From: a virus
Length of the DNA: 34,965 bases
Reading direction: 5' to 3' (one strand)
Virus record (IMG/VR): IMGVR_UViG_3300044939_000015
Span: 1 to 34,965 of that record
In this document: in pieces, positions 8,338 through 15,278 of the stretch
How the letters are laid out: each line of letters begins with the position of its first letter
Numbering within the stretch: position 1 is the first letter of the stretch
Made by a program: the position numbers and the translations under genes
Notes under the pieces: model-generated
Seen by the model: only the letters and a program-made list of their open reading frames with translations
Databases searched by the model: none
Told to the model about the DNA's origin: nothing

Positions 8338-10181
8338 TTGATCTCTCCATAATAAGTGCCATGACTAGTCTTAGCGGCCAGCGGAACATCAGGCCACCAA
8401 TCCACAGGGGCACTCATAATCCTGTGGATTTGTTCAACGCACTCCTCTAACCTGCTACTCGGTACTGCATACACAAGCTCGTCGTGAGTAGTCATAACTA
8501 ACTTTGCATCTTCGACACTACTAGCAATCTCTAGCGCCTTGTCAAACATAATATTCCGCGCAATGGACTGCGCCAAATTCTCTACTAACTTGCCGCCAAA
8601 TAAATGTTCCCTACCAGTGGCCGGTACAAAGTATAGTTCACGATTGTCATTGTCGTAAGACAAGTTAGGGTATTTAACTTTCAACCCACAAGGTAATTGA
8701 AAGCCATATTCAATCGCTCCGTTCGGCAGTTCCCAGTAATCAAAAATAACTGGGACATTATTAACCACACCCCTCATTTGAGTTTTGAAGACATTCTCTA
8801 TGGTCTTCCAAAGTCTTGGAATCAAATGGAATGTATTACGAAAGCCAGCCACAATAGACTCCGCTTCCGTAGGACTAATACTGACGCCCATGGATTCCGC
8901 ATAAGTCATGAACTTGGAAGCGCCCATGCCAAAGCCGCACCCAAGGACTGCTGATTTAGCGATTTGCCGTTCATTTGGATGGTCTTCGGCATTTATTTCT
9001 TTGCCATACATTTTACTGGCGAACCAGCAATACAGATCGTCGCCTCGGCGGAGCACGTCGAGGGCGTCGTAGTGCCCGGCCATTGCCAGCGTGACCCGAA
9101 GCTCGATCTGGGACAGGTCTGACACCACCAGAGAGCGCCCCTCCCGCGCTCTAATGGCCGATCTAAGCCCACCCCCTCGGGGTAGGTTCTGCATGTTGAG
9201 CTTGTCGCCTCCTGAGAGCCTGTGAGTCTGCACAGCGCCACTATAGCGGTATGGCACCCCTAAATGGCTGAACTGGGCCAGTCTAAGAAACCGGGCCGCC
9301 CGGGTCTCCTCGATGGTCGACGAAGATTCCAACTTGGCGGCCACCAGGGCCTGAATGTCCGGATTCGGGTGCTCTAGTAATGCCTTAATCTCGGGGTCAT
9401 TTTTGGCAAAAGCGTAGGTTTCTTTGCCAGTCGTTGGTGAGATTTTTGTCGGCGGCTTAACGCCAAACTTTCTTAACGTTTCTGCAAATACCTCCCGTTT
9501 TCGTAACTCGGATACATCCCTAACTCCGGCTCTTGCAAAGACCGTCTTTTTACGCTCAATGACCCGATTGTAGTATGATTCGATTCTTTCTCTGTCGAGT
9601 TTTATGTAGTTATCGAACGCCATCCGTGAGACCAGATCACACAACACAAGTTCGCGGGGCGGCATATACTTAAAGAGAACAACGGCAATTTTAGCCGTGA
9701 GTTCTACGTCTCGCTTACAATATTCGGCTAATTTGTCTGATATATACGACGGAAGTTCTCTTAAACCTTTAGTGTCGCTCAGACCGTCTAGTTTATCAAT
9801 ACCGAATAAGTATTGGCTCACACTACCTAGACTATGGCTACCTAATGTATTGCCCAACACAGCGCGTGACATGCTCGCTGTGTCAATAATAAAATCTGGA
9901 ACATAGCCTAGCCGGGCAAGAATGTTGCCCTCAAATATGGCGTTGTGGCATACTACATTAAAGTTACTTTCTTGCTTTAGTTGCTTGATTAAGTCTTCAA
10001 CGGAAACGAAATTGTCAAAGTAATAAGGCTCTGAAATCTCTCCAGTCGCCAGATCAACCGTGGCTAGTCCTACACCGTGAATTTTGAACTTATCGAAGTA
10101 GACATACTCCTGCGTGGTCATTTTGCTAAGAGAGTATTCGTCATCATAATAAGTCTCAAAATCCATCACTAATGCTTTCAC
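8334..10181 (-). CDS. Family A DNA polymerase with 3'-5' exonuclease
   Basis: The 615-residue protein contains a proofreading exonuclease domain (MDFETY with D7 and E9, CHNAIFEGN near 78-86, YCKRDVE with D158). The polymerase domain has motif A SDLSQIELR (D355), motif B ERQIAKSAVLGCGFGMG (R405, K409) and motif C THDELVY (H566, D567). There is no 5'-nuclease domain. The residue matching E. coli Pol I Phe762 is Leu413. Translation starts at GTG with a strong GGAGGAG site. It is the replicative polymerase of the phage, working with the primase-helicase, SNF2 helicase and ligase of the same operon. Confidence 0.96.
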   Translation of the reverse strand: MKALVMDFETYYDDEYSLSKMTTQEYVYFDKFKIHGVGLATVDLATGEISEPYYFDNFVSVEDLIKQLKQESNFNVVCHNAIFEGNILARLGYVPDFIIDTASMSRAVLGNTLGSHSLGSVSQYLFGIDKLDGLSDTKGLRELPSYISDKLAEYCKRDVELTAKIAVVLFKYMPPRELVLCDLVSRMAFDNYIKLDRERIESYYNRVIERKKTVFARAGVRDVSELRKREVFAETLRKFGVKPPTKISPTTGKETYAFAKNDPEIKALLEHPNPDIQALVAAKLESSSTIEETRAARFLRLAQFSHLGVPYRYSGAVQTHRLSGGDKLNMQNLPRGGGLRSAIRAREGRSLVVSDLSQIELRVTLAMAGHYDALDVLRRGDDLYCWFASKMYGKEINAEDHPNERQIAKSAVLGCGFGMGASKFMTYAESMGVSISPTEAESIVAGFRNTFHLIPRLWKTIENVFKTQMRGVVNNVPVIFDYWELPNGAIEYGFQLPCGLKVKYPNLSYDNDNRELYFVPATGREHLFGGKLVENLAQSIARNIMFDKALEIASSVEDAKLVMTTHDELVYAVPSSRLEECVEQIHRIMSAPVDWWPDVPLAAKTSHGTYYGEIK

Positions 10182-10437
10182 TTTTCTCCTCCGAGTACAT
10201 TTCCCTTATTCTGTACTCTATTGTATTATAAAGCAAATCGAAGTCTACAAAATTAATGTCGTCTATTTCAATCAAAAAATCCCAACCTCCTTTATTGATC
10301 TTCGAGATGCGAGTACCCTGAATGTTTAAATACAAAGAAACTGGGAGAGGTTGGACACCCGATCTAATCCTGCAAACAAGCACCCTCAAATAGTTTATTA
10401 TCTTACTCGGAAGTTTGCGTACCTTCCTCTTTGGCAT
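10156..10437 (-). CDS. Hypothetical basic protein (93 aa)
   Basis: The product starts with a highly basic segment (MPKRKVRKLPSK) and continues with an alpha/beta part ending in an acidic, Tyr-rich tail. An AGGAG site precedes the ATG. The 3' end overlaps the polymerase start by about 26 bases, so translation coupling to the polymerase is likely. No family is recognised. Confidence 0.65.
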   Translation of the reverse strand: MPKRKVRKLPSKIINYLRVLVCRIRSGVQPLPVSLYLNIQGTRISKINKGGWDFLIEIDDINFVDFDLLYNTIEYRIREMYSEEKSESISDGF

Positions 10438-10774
10438 TGCCCTGCTCCTCTGCGTGCCTTTCCAATAACCGACCGATCTCTGAAACGATAGAGAAAGTCA
10501 TGTCCCCATTCAACCCTATAAACCCGCCACGAGGATCAAATGATTCTTTTAATTCTGTAGCTACTGCTTTAGGACTCGCGCCCAGGTTAAGCGCCATTGT
10601 AGCTAACCTTGTAACAGCAGTAAGCCATGCCACACTTTCGGCATGTTTAGTATTAGAAAACAACTCTACGGGGTTGCCGTTAGCATCGTTATTTATGGTG
10701 ACATAAACTGCGCCTTCGATGTAAGGACAACGAATTTTGTAAGTCTTACCATCCAATCTAACGGGTCTTGACAT
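10403..10774 (-). CDS. TSCPD-domain protein
   Basis: The 123-residue product matches the stand-alone TSCPD pattern known from the C terminus of adenosylcobalamin-dependent ribonucleotide reductases and from small phage proteins. A strand reads GAVYVTINNDANGNPVELF. Then come a helix with AWLTAVTRLATMALNLG and the PKAVATELKE segment leading to DPRGGF. The exact role of stand-alone copies is not settled, and a link to nucleotide metabolism is plausible. The AGAGGGG ribosome-binding site is good. The gene lies immediately downstream of an intrinsic terminator, so its transcription depends on readthrough or a local promoter. Confidence 0.78.
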   Translation of the reverse strand: MSRPVRLDGKTYKIRCPYIEGAVYVTINNDANGNPVELFSNTKHAESVAWLTAVTRLATMALNLGASPKAVATELKESFDPRGGFIGLNGDMTFSIVSEIGRLLERHAEEQGNAKEEGTQTSE

Positions 10775-10795
10775 ACGCCCCTCTAAATCAAGAGT

Positions 10796-10827
10796 AAAAA
10801 GCCGTAGCGCATTACGCGCTACGGCTT
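10796..10827 (-). terminator. Intrinsic terminator inside the leftward operon
   Basis: On the minus strand AAGCCGTAGCGC pairs perfectly with GCGCTACGGCTT across a five-base loop (10799-10827), and TTTTT follows at 10800-10796. This is a textbook Rho-independent terminator. It separates the 126-residue gene from the TSCPD and polymerase genes and probably lowers expression of the latter group. Confidence 0.9.
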
Positions 10828-10852
10828 ACAGTGTGGACCATACTCACTCGTA

Positions 10853-11233
10853 TTAAGACTGATTACGAGGAGTACGAGGAGTACGAGGCTTCCGAGGCTT
10901 CACCGTAGATGGATCACGGTAGAAAATCCCGATCTGCGGCACACCATTGAATGCCTGAAGGATTTGCGCCGTAACCTCATCCTTAGCAGCAGTCGTTTGG
11001 TCAATCAAACGAACGTAAAAGTACCGTCCATGAGTCTTGGCGTGAGCATTCGCTGCCGACTGCACAGCCTTAAGACCCTTGGTTTCGGCCAACGGAATGA
11101 ATGCCGCCTTGCCCGGCGCATTGATGGCCTCGAACGGATACATCGACTTACGACCGCCACCACGAAGATGGCTGGTATCACGGACAACCTTCGGAACCAT
11201 CACATTGTCAAACACTTGGAAGTTGTAGCTCAT
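10853..11233 (-). CDS. Hypothetical protein with basic PRTPRTPR tail (126 aa)
   Basis: A strong GAGGTGA site precedes the ATG, and an intrinsic terminator follows the gene, which suggests high expression. The folded part (about residues 1-105) includes FIPLAETKGLKAVQSAANAHAKTHGRYFYVRLID. The C terminus is a disordered, positively charged KPRKPRTPRTPR tail likely to touch nucleic acid. No family is recognised. It is encoded between the SNF2 helicase and the TSCPD gene. Confidence 0.72.
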   Translation of the reverse strand: MSYNFQVFDNVMVPKVVRDTSHLRGGGRKSMYPFEAINAPGKAAFIPLAETKGLKAVQSAANAHAKTHGRYFYVRLIDQTTAAKDEVTAQILQAFNGVPQIGIFYRDPSTVKPRKPRTPRTPRNQS

Positions 11234-11234
11234 T

Positions 11235-12851
11235 TTAAATCACCTCACTAAAGTTGTCAAAGAGATCAAACAATTCACGTTGTGCGGCTTCTTTTTTCTT
11301 CAGGGCATCGTATACTCTCCATTCAAGTGGATGGCATCCTACATTGTAGACCACAGTCTTGTCAACTTGACCTTTTCGGTGCATCCGTTTGTTAGCTTGG
11401 GCATAAGTCTCCTGGTTGTACACAGGGCTGTACCAGATTGTTGCTTTAGCGTTTACTAATGTAAGGCCATGACTTGCAACGTCCGGATGGCATACAAGGG
11501 CTTTGTACATGCCACCCCGAAACTCGTTGAAAATCCTAGCCCTCTCACCAGCACTGGTCGCACCGTAGACCGACGCTACTTCGTAGCCGCTACTGTGCAA
11601 CGCTTGGACCAGCAAAGGTATAGTAGCAACGAACGGTGCGAAGATCAATACCTGTCCCTGCACATCACCGACGATTTCTAGCACTGCGTTTAATCGAGGT
11701 TCAGGTAAGATAGTGATAGGGTCATTCGATCCGGTCGAAGACCGGACCGCTCCTGCTAAGATTTGCAGGAGCTTTGTGGCCCTGACCGCAGACGTAGTGG
11801 CCTTCGCCACCTTACCGTCACACTCGATCTGCAACTGATCGACCATCTCATTAAAGTATACACGCTGTTCTTTAGTCAATTCTGCGTGTCGATTAACATA
11901 CGTAATCTCTGGTAGATCAATGCAGTCTTCTGCGGCAAATCGAACCGCAGGAAACATAAACTTTTTTACTTCTTCAATCGCTTTTGGCTTAGGAACCCAC
12001 TTAAACGGCCCTTGTTTGTACATGAATGTATTAAGAAACGTTGCTTTGTTTCTCGCAACGCTCAAGTTAGGATACATCATATGCAAAAGTGGGTAAGCAT
12101 CTAGTAAACTATTAGCCATTGGCGTTCCTGTCATTATGACAGTACGCATCGGTTTTGATTTCCGTATAGCTGTTACAGCTTTGTAGATGTTAGTCCGTGT
12201 AGACTTAAAGTTCCTAGTTGCCTCATCAATCACGAGCATGTCGTACTTTTCTGCGATTAGTTTGTCTTTTAGTACGGCCAGCCCGTGATGATTTATGATA
12301 TGGACTTGTGCGTCTATTTGCAGTGCTTTTAGCTTAGCCTGCTTATCCCCAAACAAGTTAGCTATTCGGATATGCGGTGCAGCCAAGAAAAACTCTCGTG
12401 CCCATTCGGGTTGGACAGAAATAGGACTTGCTATTAGCGCTTTTTTGATTTTACCTACTTTGAGTAGATAGTCAATGGCCCAGATTACACACCGAGTTTT
12501 GCCAGTACCTGGGTCATTGAATATAAAAATGTCGTCGTAAAGCGTTATATAATCTGTTGTTATTTCTTGATGCTTCATGGGCTTGTCTGGACCTACAAAC
12601 GCCCATGATCCTTGTTGCCGTGCCAGAGCGCACGGCGTTGGAATAGACTGATATATCTGGGAATTCATGCCAAAAATGGCATGAAGTGTTGATACAGTAT
12701 CCCAAGAATAATCTATTGAACTTAGTTTTGGGTGGTGCTTCTCTAGTTTAAAGTGTTTACTAAGTGGATATAGCTTCTCAATATATTCTAGAGTTTCGGT
12801 ATGAAGCCATATCCTACCGTCAATGAAAACTGGGAGAATCGGGCAACTCAT
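11235..12851 (-). CDS. SNF2-like superfamily 2 helicase/ATPase
   Basis: The start is taken at the ATG giving MSCPILPVF. A TTG two codons earlier is possible. The 538-residue protein shows motif I DPGTGKT, motif II VIDEATRNF, motif III MTGTP, and in the second RecA-like lobe QVLIFAPF, VASHGLTLVNA and motif VI QANKRMHRKGQ, the SNF2-type order. It would use ATP to translocate on duplex DNA, perhaps remodelling forks or displacing proteins. Helicases of this type are common in phage replication modules. Several 7-8 bp perfect hairpins occur inside this gene too. Confidence 0.92.
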   Translation of the reverse strand: MSCPILPVFIDGRIWLHTETLEYIEKLYPLSKHFKLEKHHPKLSSIDYSWDTVSTLHAIFGMNSQIYQSIPTPCALARQQGSWAFVGPDKPMKHQEITTDYITLYDDIFIFNDPGTGKTRCVIWAIDYLLKVGKIKKALIASPISVQPEWAREFFLAAPHIRIANLFGDKQAKLKALQIDAQVHIINHHGLAVLKDKLIAEKYDMLVIDEATRNFKSTRTNIYKAVTAIRKSKPMRTVIMTGTPMANSLLDAYPLLHMMYPNLSVARNKATFLNTFMYKQGPFKWVPKPKAIEEVKKFMFPAVRFAAEDCIDLPEITYVNRHAELTKEQRVYFNEMVDQLQIECDGKVAKATTSAVRATKLLQILAGAVRSSTGSNDPITILPEPRLNAVLEIVGDVQGQVLIFAPFVATIPLLVQALHSSGYEVASVYGATSAGERARIFNEFRGGMYKALVCHPDVASHGLTLVNAKATIWYSPVYNQETYAQANKRMHRKGQVDKTVVYNVGCHPLEWRVYDALKKKEAAQRELFDLFDNFSEVI

Positions 12852-13149
12852 TACCAACTAGCTCCATTAACGCTATAGTTGCTAACCGACAGCTTTCAAG
12901 TATCTTCCGTATATCGTCTGAATCTAGCTGGATATTAAAAAGAGTCTTAGCTATCAGAAAGCCGTAAGCTATAGAAAACAAAAAAATGCATTCCTTTTGT
13001 AAATTAGCTTCTTTTTCACTTTCAGGTTTATATATAGCAGCAAGAGTGAAAGCTCTATGGCAAAAGTCAGCTAAGTCTTCCGCCGCTCCCTCTTTAAATT
13101 CCAACTCGTTATTAGAATTAATTTGAACGTATGTAGTTTCAGAATTCAT
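12820..13149 (-). CDS. Hypothetical helical protein (109 aa)
   Basis: The protein is mostly helical, with an acidic start and a hydrophobic segment (CIFLFSIAYGFLIAKTLF) that could be buried or weakly membrane-associated. Its 3' end overlaps the helicase start, so coupling is likely. The GAGAGAAGGA ribosome-binding sequence is very near the ATG. No family is recognised. Confidence 0.65.
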   Translation of the reverse strand: MNSETTYVQINSNNELEFKEGAAEDLADFCHRAFTLAAIYKPESEKEANLQKECIFLFSIAYGFLIAKTLFNIQLDSDDIRKILESCRLATIALMELVGNELPDSPSFH

Positions 13150-13519
13150 GTCCTTCTCTCTTAAGCGTCTGCCGCATAGATTCTATCACTTGTTCGTAAG
13201 ATATTACTTGTTTAATTTTATTTGTTAGCTGCCAATATCCTGGTCTGCCGTATGACCTAGCAACGGCCACCGCCAGGACCTCGGCAGCCTCCATCGGAGT
13301 TTGGCAGTCCGCGACTGAACGCGGACTTAACCACTCTGTGACTGGACGAACGATTTGCTCCATCGTTCTAGCATAGCCTATCCTAGCTAGTAGCCAAACT
13401 AATCTGGAAGGCTCTACGCATTTATCCCATGCTTCTTTAGATGATACTGATTCATCAGCGTCGTCCGCATAGGATCGGCATGCACCTAGCTTCTTAATCG
13501 CATCACTCCAATTGTTCAT
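13139..13519 (-). CDS. Hypothetical protein (126 aa)
   Basis: The start ATG overlaps the stop of the last array gene (ATGA). No Shine-Dalgarno site is evident, so translation probably depends on the array gene upstream. The sequence contains WDKCVEPSRLVWLLARIG and a helix-rich centre (PMEAAEVLAVAVARSYG). No catalytic motif is seen. A perfect 8-bp stem (AGTCCGCG...CGCGGACT) lies in its coding sequence near 13312-13333. Confidence 0.68.
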   Translation of the reverse strand: MNNWSDAIKKLGACRSYADDADESVSSKEAWDKCVEPSRLVWLLARIGYARTMEQIVRPVTEWLSPRSVADCQTPMEAAEVLAVAVARSYGRPGYWQLTNKIKQVISYEQVIESMRQTLKREGHEF

Positions 13520-13734
13520 AGTAAAGTACTAACACTAAAGAGCCTGTGATTTCCGACTACTGATCTAGAATAAATGTATGGATAACTAGAAGTACAGACT
13601 TCTCCCGTATATCTTTTTATTTTAACAAAATCGCCTGTTCTAATCACTGACTGACTATAAATATGTTGCAGTCTATGTATCTCTGATTTAATTATAAGAC
13701 CTGTTTTACTACGAATTCTAGAGTACGCTATCAT
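13516..13734 (-). CDS. Array protein 1: [S/T]-x-[I/V] repeat protein (72 aa)
   Basis: This is the last gene in transcription order of a seven-gene tandem array. Serine-led triplets recur as SRI (5-7), SEI (17-19), SVI (29-31), then a basic linker KIKRYTGEV and a Tyr/Ser-rich end (YPYIYSRSVV). The 12-residue period suggests a small beta-solenoid or stacked hairpins. An AGGA site lies seven bases before the ATG, and the stop overlaps the next gene's ATG, which supports real translation. No signal peptide or known domain is seen. Confidence 0.68.
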   Translation of the reverse strand: MIAYSRIRSKTGLIIKSEIHRLQHIYSQSVIRTGDFVKIKRYTGEVCTSSYPYIYSRSVVGNHRLFSVSTLL

Positions 13735-13735
13735 A

Positions 13736-13948
13736 CTACGGTCCTAAACATTCTGAAAAATAGTAAATATTATGTTTGTTTAAGATTCTTGAATAAGTGT
13801 AAACGTATGGAAACCTGCAAATTTCCGATAAATACTTTATTCGTCCAAACTTATTAGGACAGATTTTGCTTTGTATATAGCTACCGTAAAGGCTGCAAAT
13901 TATTGTTTTATTTACCAAGCCTTTACTTAAGTAAAGTTCAGATCGCAT
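13736..13948 (-). CDS. Array protein 2: [S/T]-x-[I/V] repeat protein (70 aa)
   Basis: The repeat triplets are SEL (3-5), TII (15-17), SKI (27-29), SEI (41-43) and SRI (53-55), a 12-12-14-12 spacing. Over the first 57 residues about half of the residues match array protein 3, including RIKYLSEI and FPYVYTYS. DNA differences between the two copies include several synonymous third-position changes (for example TCG/TCC, GTT/GTA, TAC/TAT), which argues for selection on protein. The upstream AAGAAGATATACAT resembles a phage leader with a modest Shine-Dalgarno site. Confidence 0.72.
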   Translation of the reverse strand: MRSELYLSKGLVNKTIICSLYGSYIQSKICPNKFGRIKYLSEICRFPYVYTYSRILNKHNIYYFSECLGP

Positions 13949-13965
13949 ATGTATATCTTCTTACT

Positions 13966-14172
13966 TTAACAAATCTGCCTTATGAAAATAGTAGACATTA
14001 CATTTGATACTGTAGAATGAGTATATACATCTGGAAACTTATGAATTTCGGATAAATATCTTATCCGCCAGCGTGCATTTAGACAAATTCTGCTTTGTGT
14101 ATGAATATGGCGAAAGCCACGAATTATTGTTCTACTGACTAAACCAAAATTTGAGTGGACTTCAGATCGCAT
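13966..14172 (-). CDS. Array protein 3: [S/T]-x-[I/V] repeat protein (68 aa)
   Basis: The ATG at 14172 (MRSEVHSNFGL) is chosen because it aligns with array protein 2. A TTG frame start 18 bases upstream is unlikely. Triplets SEV, TII, SRI, SEI and STV fall at residues 3, 15, 27, 41 and 53, identical in spacing to protein 2. The shared core RIRYLSEIxxFPxVYTxS is evident. The upstream gene ends TAG, one base before this ATG, and the ribosome-binding site is weak, so reinitiation is likely. Confidence 0.7.
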   Translation of the reverse strand: MRSEVHSNFGLVSRTIIRGFRHIHTQSRICLNARWRIRYLSEIHKFPDVYTHSTVSNVMSTIFIRQIC

Positions 14173-14173
14173 A

Positions 14174-14413
14174 CTAACAAAATCTCGCAATAACGCTACT
14201 AAAGTACACTTTATTGCCTTTTCTTATTGTTGATCGAACATTCAAATGTACGCCATTATAAACCTCTGTCTCTCTTACTCTGGACCTCTTTCCACTAAAA
14301 CTTTTCAGATTAACTCTAGATGATGTATAGACATATGGATTTACATAAATCTCTGTTTCACCCATCAGTCCTAAGTTTGTATATATTTCTGATCGTGAAT
14401 AATTAAGAAACAC
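14174..14413 (-). CDS. Array protein 4: [S/T]-x-[I/V] repeat protein (79 aa)
   Basis: Translation probably starts at GTG, with GGAG seven bases upstream inside the previous gene's end. Triplets SEI (8), TEI (20), SRV (32), SRV (44), TEV (49), STI (61) and a final SVI (73) give a 12-residue rhythm with one phase shift. Basic residues cluster in KSFSGKRSRVRE. The protein lacks cysteine-rich, catalytic or membrane motifs. It is the clearest example of the repeat in the array. Confidence 0.72.
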   Translation of the reverse strand: MFLNYSRSEIYTNLGLMGETEIYVNPYVYTSSRVNLKSFSGKRSRVRETEVYNGVHLNVRSTIRKGNKVYFSSVIARFC

Positions 14414-14416
14414 CGA

Positions 14417-14674
14417 TCATCTCCATACTTTTTCAATTCTAGATTTAAATATGTTAAATCCGGGCATAACCGTTTCTGCCCAACAACAGGGCTTATTAAC
14501 CACGGTCGATTTATACCGTGGCGCTCCTCCTTTCTTAGTAACTATCATAGATTTAGACCTTATAGCTTTCCCTTTAGTAATATAGTAGGAGTTAGTAATA
14601 AAATAATTTTTGTGCTGGACCTCAGCACTATAAAAGTATCTTAGCATAAACCTTGGAGCTGAAATTTTCCGCAT
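14417..14674 (-). CDS. Array protein 5: [S/T]-x-[Y/I/V] repeat protein (85 aa)
   Basis: The repeats here are longer (13-14 residues) and carry Lys/Gly turns: SYYITKGKA (29), SMIVTKKGGAP (42), STVVNKP (56). HKNYFITNSYY aligns with HKNKYYNFTESYY in array protein 6. The start codon is uncertain, because the GGGGT stretch is too close to the ATG at 14674 to be an ideal site. Two stems inside the gene (CCACGGT...ACCGTGG) lie near 14500-14521. Function is unknown. Confidence 0.6.
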   Translation of the reverse strand: MRKISAPRFMLRYFYSAEVQHKNYFITNSYYITKGKAIRSKSMIVTKKGGAPRYKSTVVNKPCCWAETVMPGFNIFKSRIEKVWR

Positions 14675-14680
14675 ACCCCG

Positions 14681-14863
14681 TCATTGTTGTCTCCGCAAAG
14701 AAACGGAGTTCATTCCGTTTTTTAATAACCATATATGACGTATATCTGGGGCTCCTCCTTTTGTAGTGTAATAAGATTCAGTAAAGTTGTAATACTTATT
14801 TTTATGTCTGATTTCAGTCTCAGTAAAAAACTTAACTACTGATCTTTGTCTTAGTTTCAACAT
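14681..14863 (-). CDS. Array protein 6: repeat protein (60 aa)
   Basis: The ATG giving MLKLRQRSVVKFF is preferred. An ATG four codons upstream exists. The product shares TEIRHKN, ESYYTTKGGAP and a basic end with array protein 5, so the two are probably duplicates. The start lies inside the 3' end of array gene 7 in another frame. No strong ribosome-binding site is visible, and coding status is less sure than for proteins 1-4. Confidence 0.55.
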   Translation of the reverse strand: MLKLRQRSVVKFFTETEIRHKNKYYNFTESYYTTKGGAPDIRHIWLLKNGMNSVSLRRQQ

Positions 14864-15071
14864 AACTAGAACCATATAACATATAGGTGCCTGACTTTTG
14901 CGCGTAGGTACTATGCAAAAATGTTTTGTTTTTTCCAGATTTTATTTCAGAGCAAATAAATTGCCCTACATTTGATTCTAACAGAGTTGTTTTATCTTTG
15001 TAAACTAGCACTGAATGTGTGGCGTATTTTCCCACAAACGAGTGTTGAAGAGTGCGAGTTAAAGTATTCAT
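14832..15071 (-). CDS. Array protein 7: repeat protein (79 aa)
   Basis: This is the first gene of the array in transcription order, right after the tRNA genes. Serine-led triplets occur as SVL (20), SNV (33), SEI (41), STY (54) and SSY (68), each followed by Lys/Gly turns (KSGKNK, QKSGTY). The ribosome-binding site TTTGGA is modest. It overlaps array gene 6 by about 32 bases. Similarity to proteins 1-4 is only in the repeat rhythm, so membership in the family is inference. Confidence 0.58.
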   Translation of the reverse strand: MNTLTRTLQHSFVGKYATHSVLVYKDKTTLLESNVGQFICSEIKSGKNKTFLHSTYAQKSGTYMLYGSSYVETKTKISS

Positions 15072-15101
15072 ACGTTATTCCAAACGCTGTTTTTCTGTAC
15101 G

Positions 15102-15186
15102 TGGTGGGGCTGGAGGGACTCGAACCCTCATGGCGTTAGCCGGCGGATTTTAAGTCCGCTGTGTCTACCAGTTGCACCACAACCCC
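15102..15186 (-). tRNA. tRNA-Leu (anticodon UAA)
   Basis: The minus strand folds as a type II tRNA. Acceptor GGGGTTG pairs with CAGCCCC, the anticodon stem GCGGA/TCCGC holds loop CTTAAAA with anticodon TAA, a long variable arm (GGC-TAAC-GCC) follows, and the T arm is GAGGG-TTCGAGT-CCCTC. The 3' CCA is encoded after discriminator A. Leucine identity fits the long variable arm. Confidence 0.93.
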
Positions 15187-15191
15187 TATTA

Positions 15192-15267
15192 TGGTGGGCC
15201 TGCTCGGATTCGAACCGAGAACCAACCGCTTATGAGGCGGCTGCTCTAACCTTTAAGCTACAGGCCC
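15192..15267 (-). tRNA. tRNA with CAU anticodon (Met or Ile2)
   Basis: This 76-base minus-strand tRNA has acceptor GGGCCTG/CAGGCCC, anticodon loop CTCATAA (CAU), T arm CTCGG-TTCGAAT-CCGAG and an encoded CCA. The stretch around GCAG-CCGC-CTCATAA resembles bacterial tRNA-Ile2, in which C34 is changed to lysidine so that AUA is read. Elongator Met remains possible because the anticodon alone cannot decide. It precedes tRNA-Leu by five bases, so the two are processed from one transcript. Confidence 0.92.
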
Positions 15268-15278
15268 ATTAATCGCAA

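Larger units (their letters stand above)
13516..15071 (-). repeat. Tandem array of seven diverged small repeat-protein genes
   Basis: Seven consecutive minus-strand frames of 60-85 codons follow one another with gaps of 1-17 bases or overlaps. They share a serine- or threonine-led triplet recurring every 12-14 residues. Copies 2 and 3 are closest (about 50% protein identity), and copies 5 and 6 form a second subfamily. The region is AT-rich relative to the neighbouring VWA and helicase genes. Confidence 0.7.

Noticed and set aside
13516-15071. CRISPR-like array
   Set aside because: The repeats are diverged protein-coding copies of about 240 bases without identical direct repeats or unique spacers.
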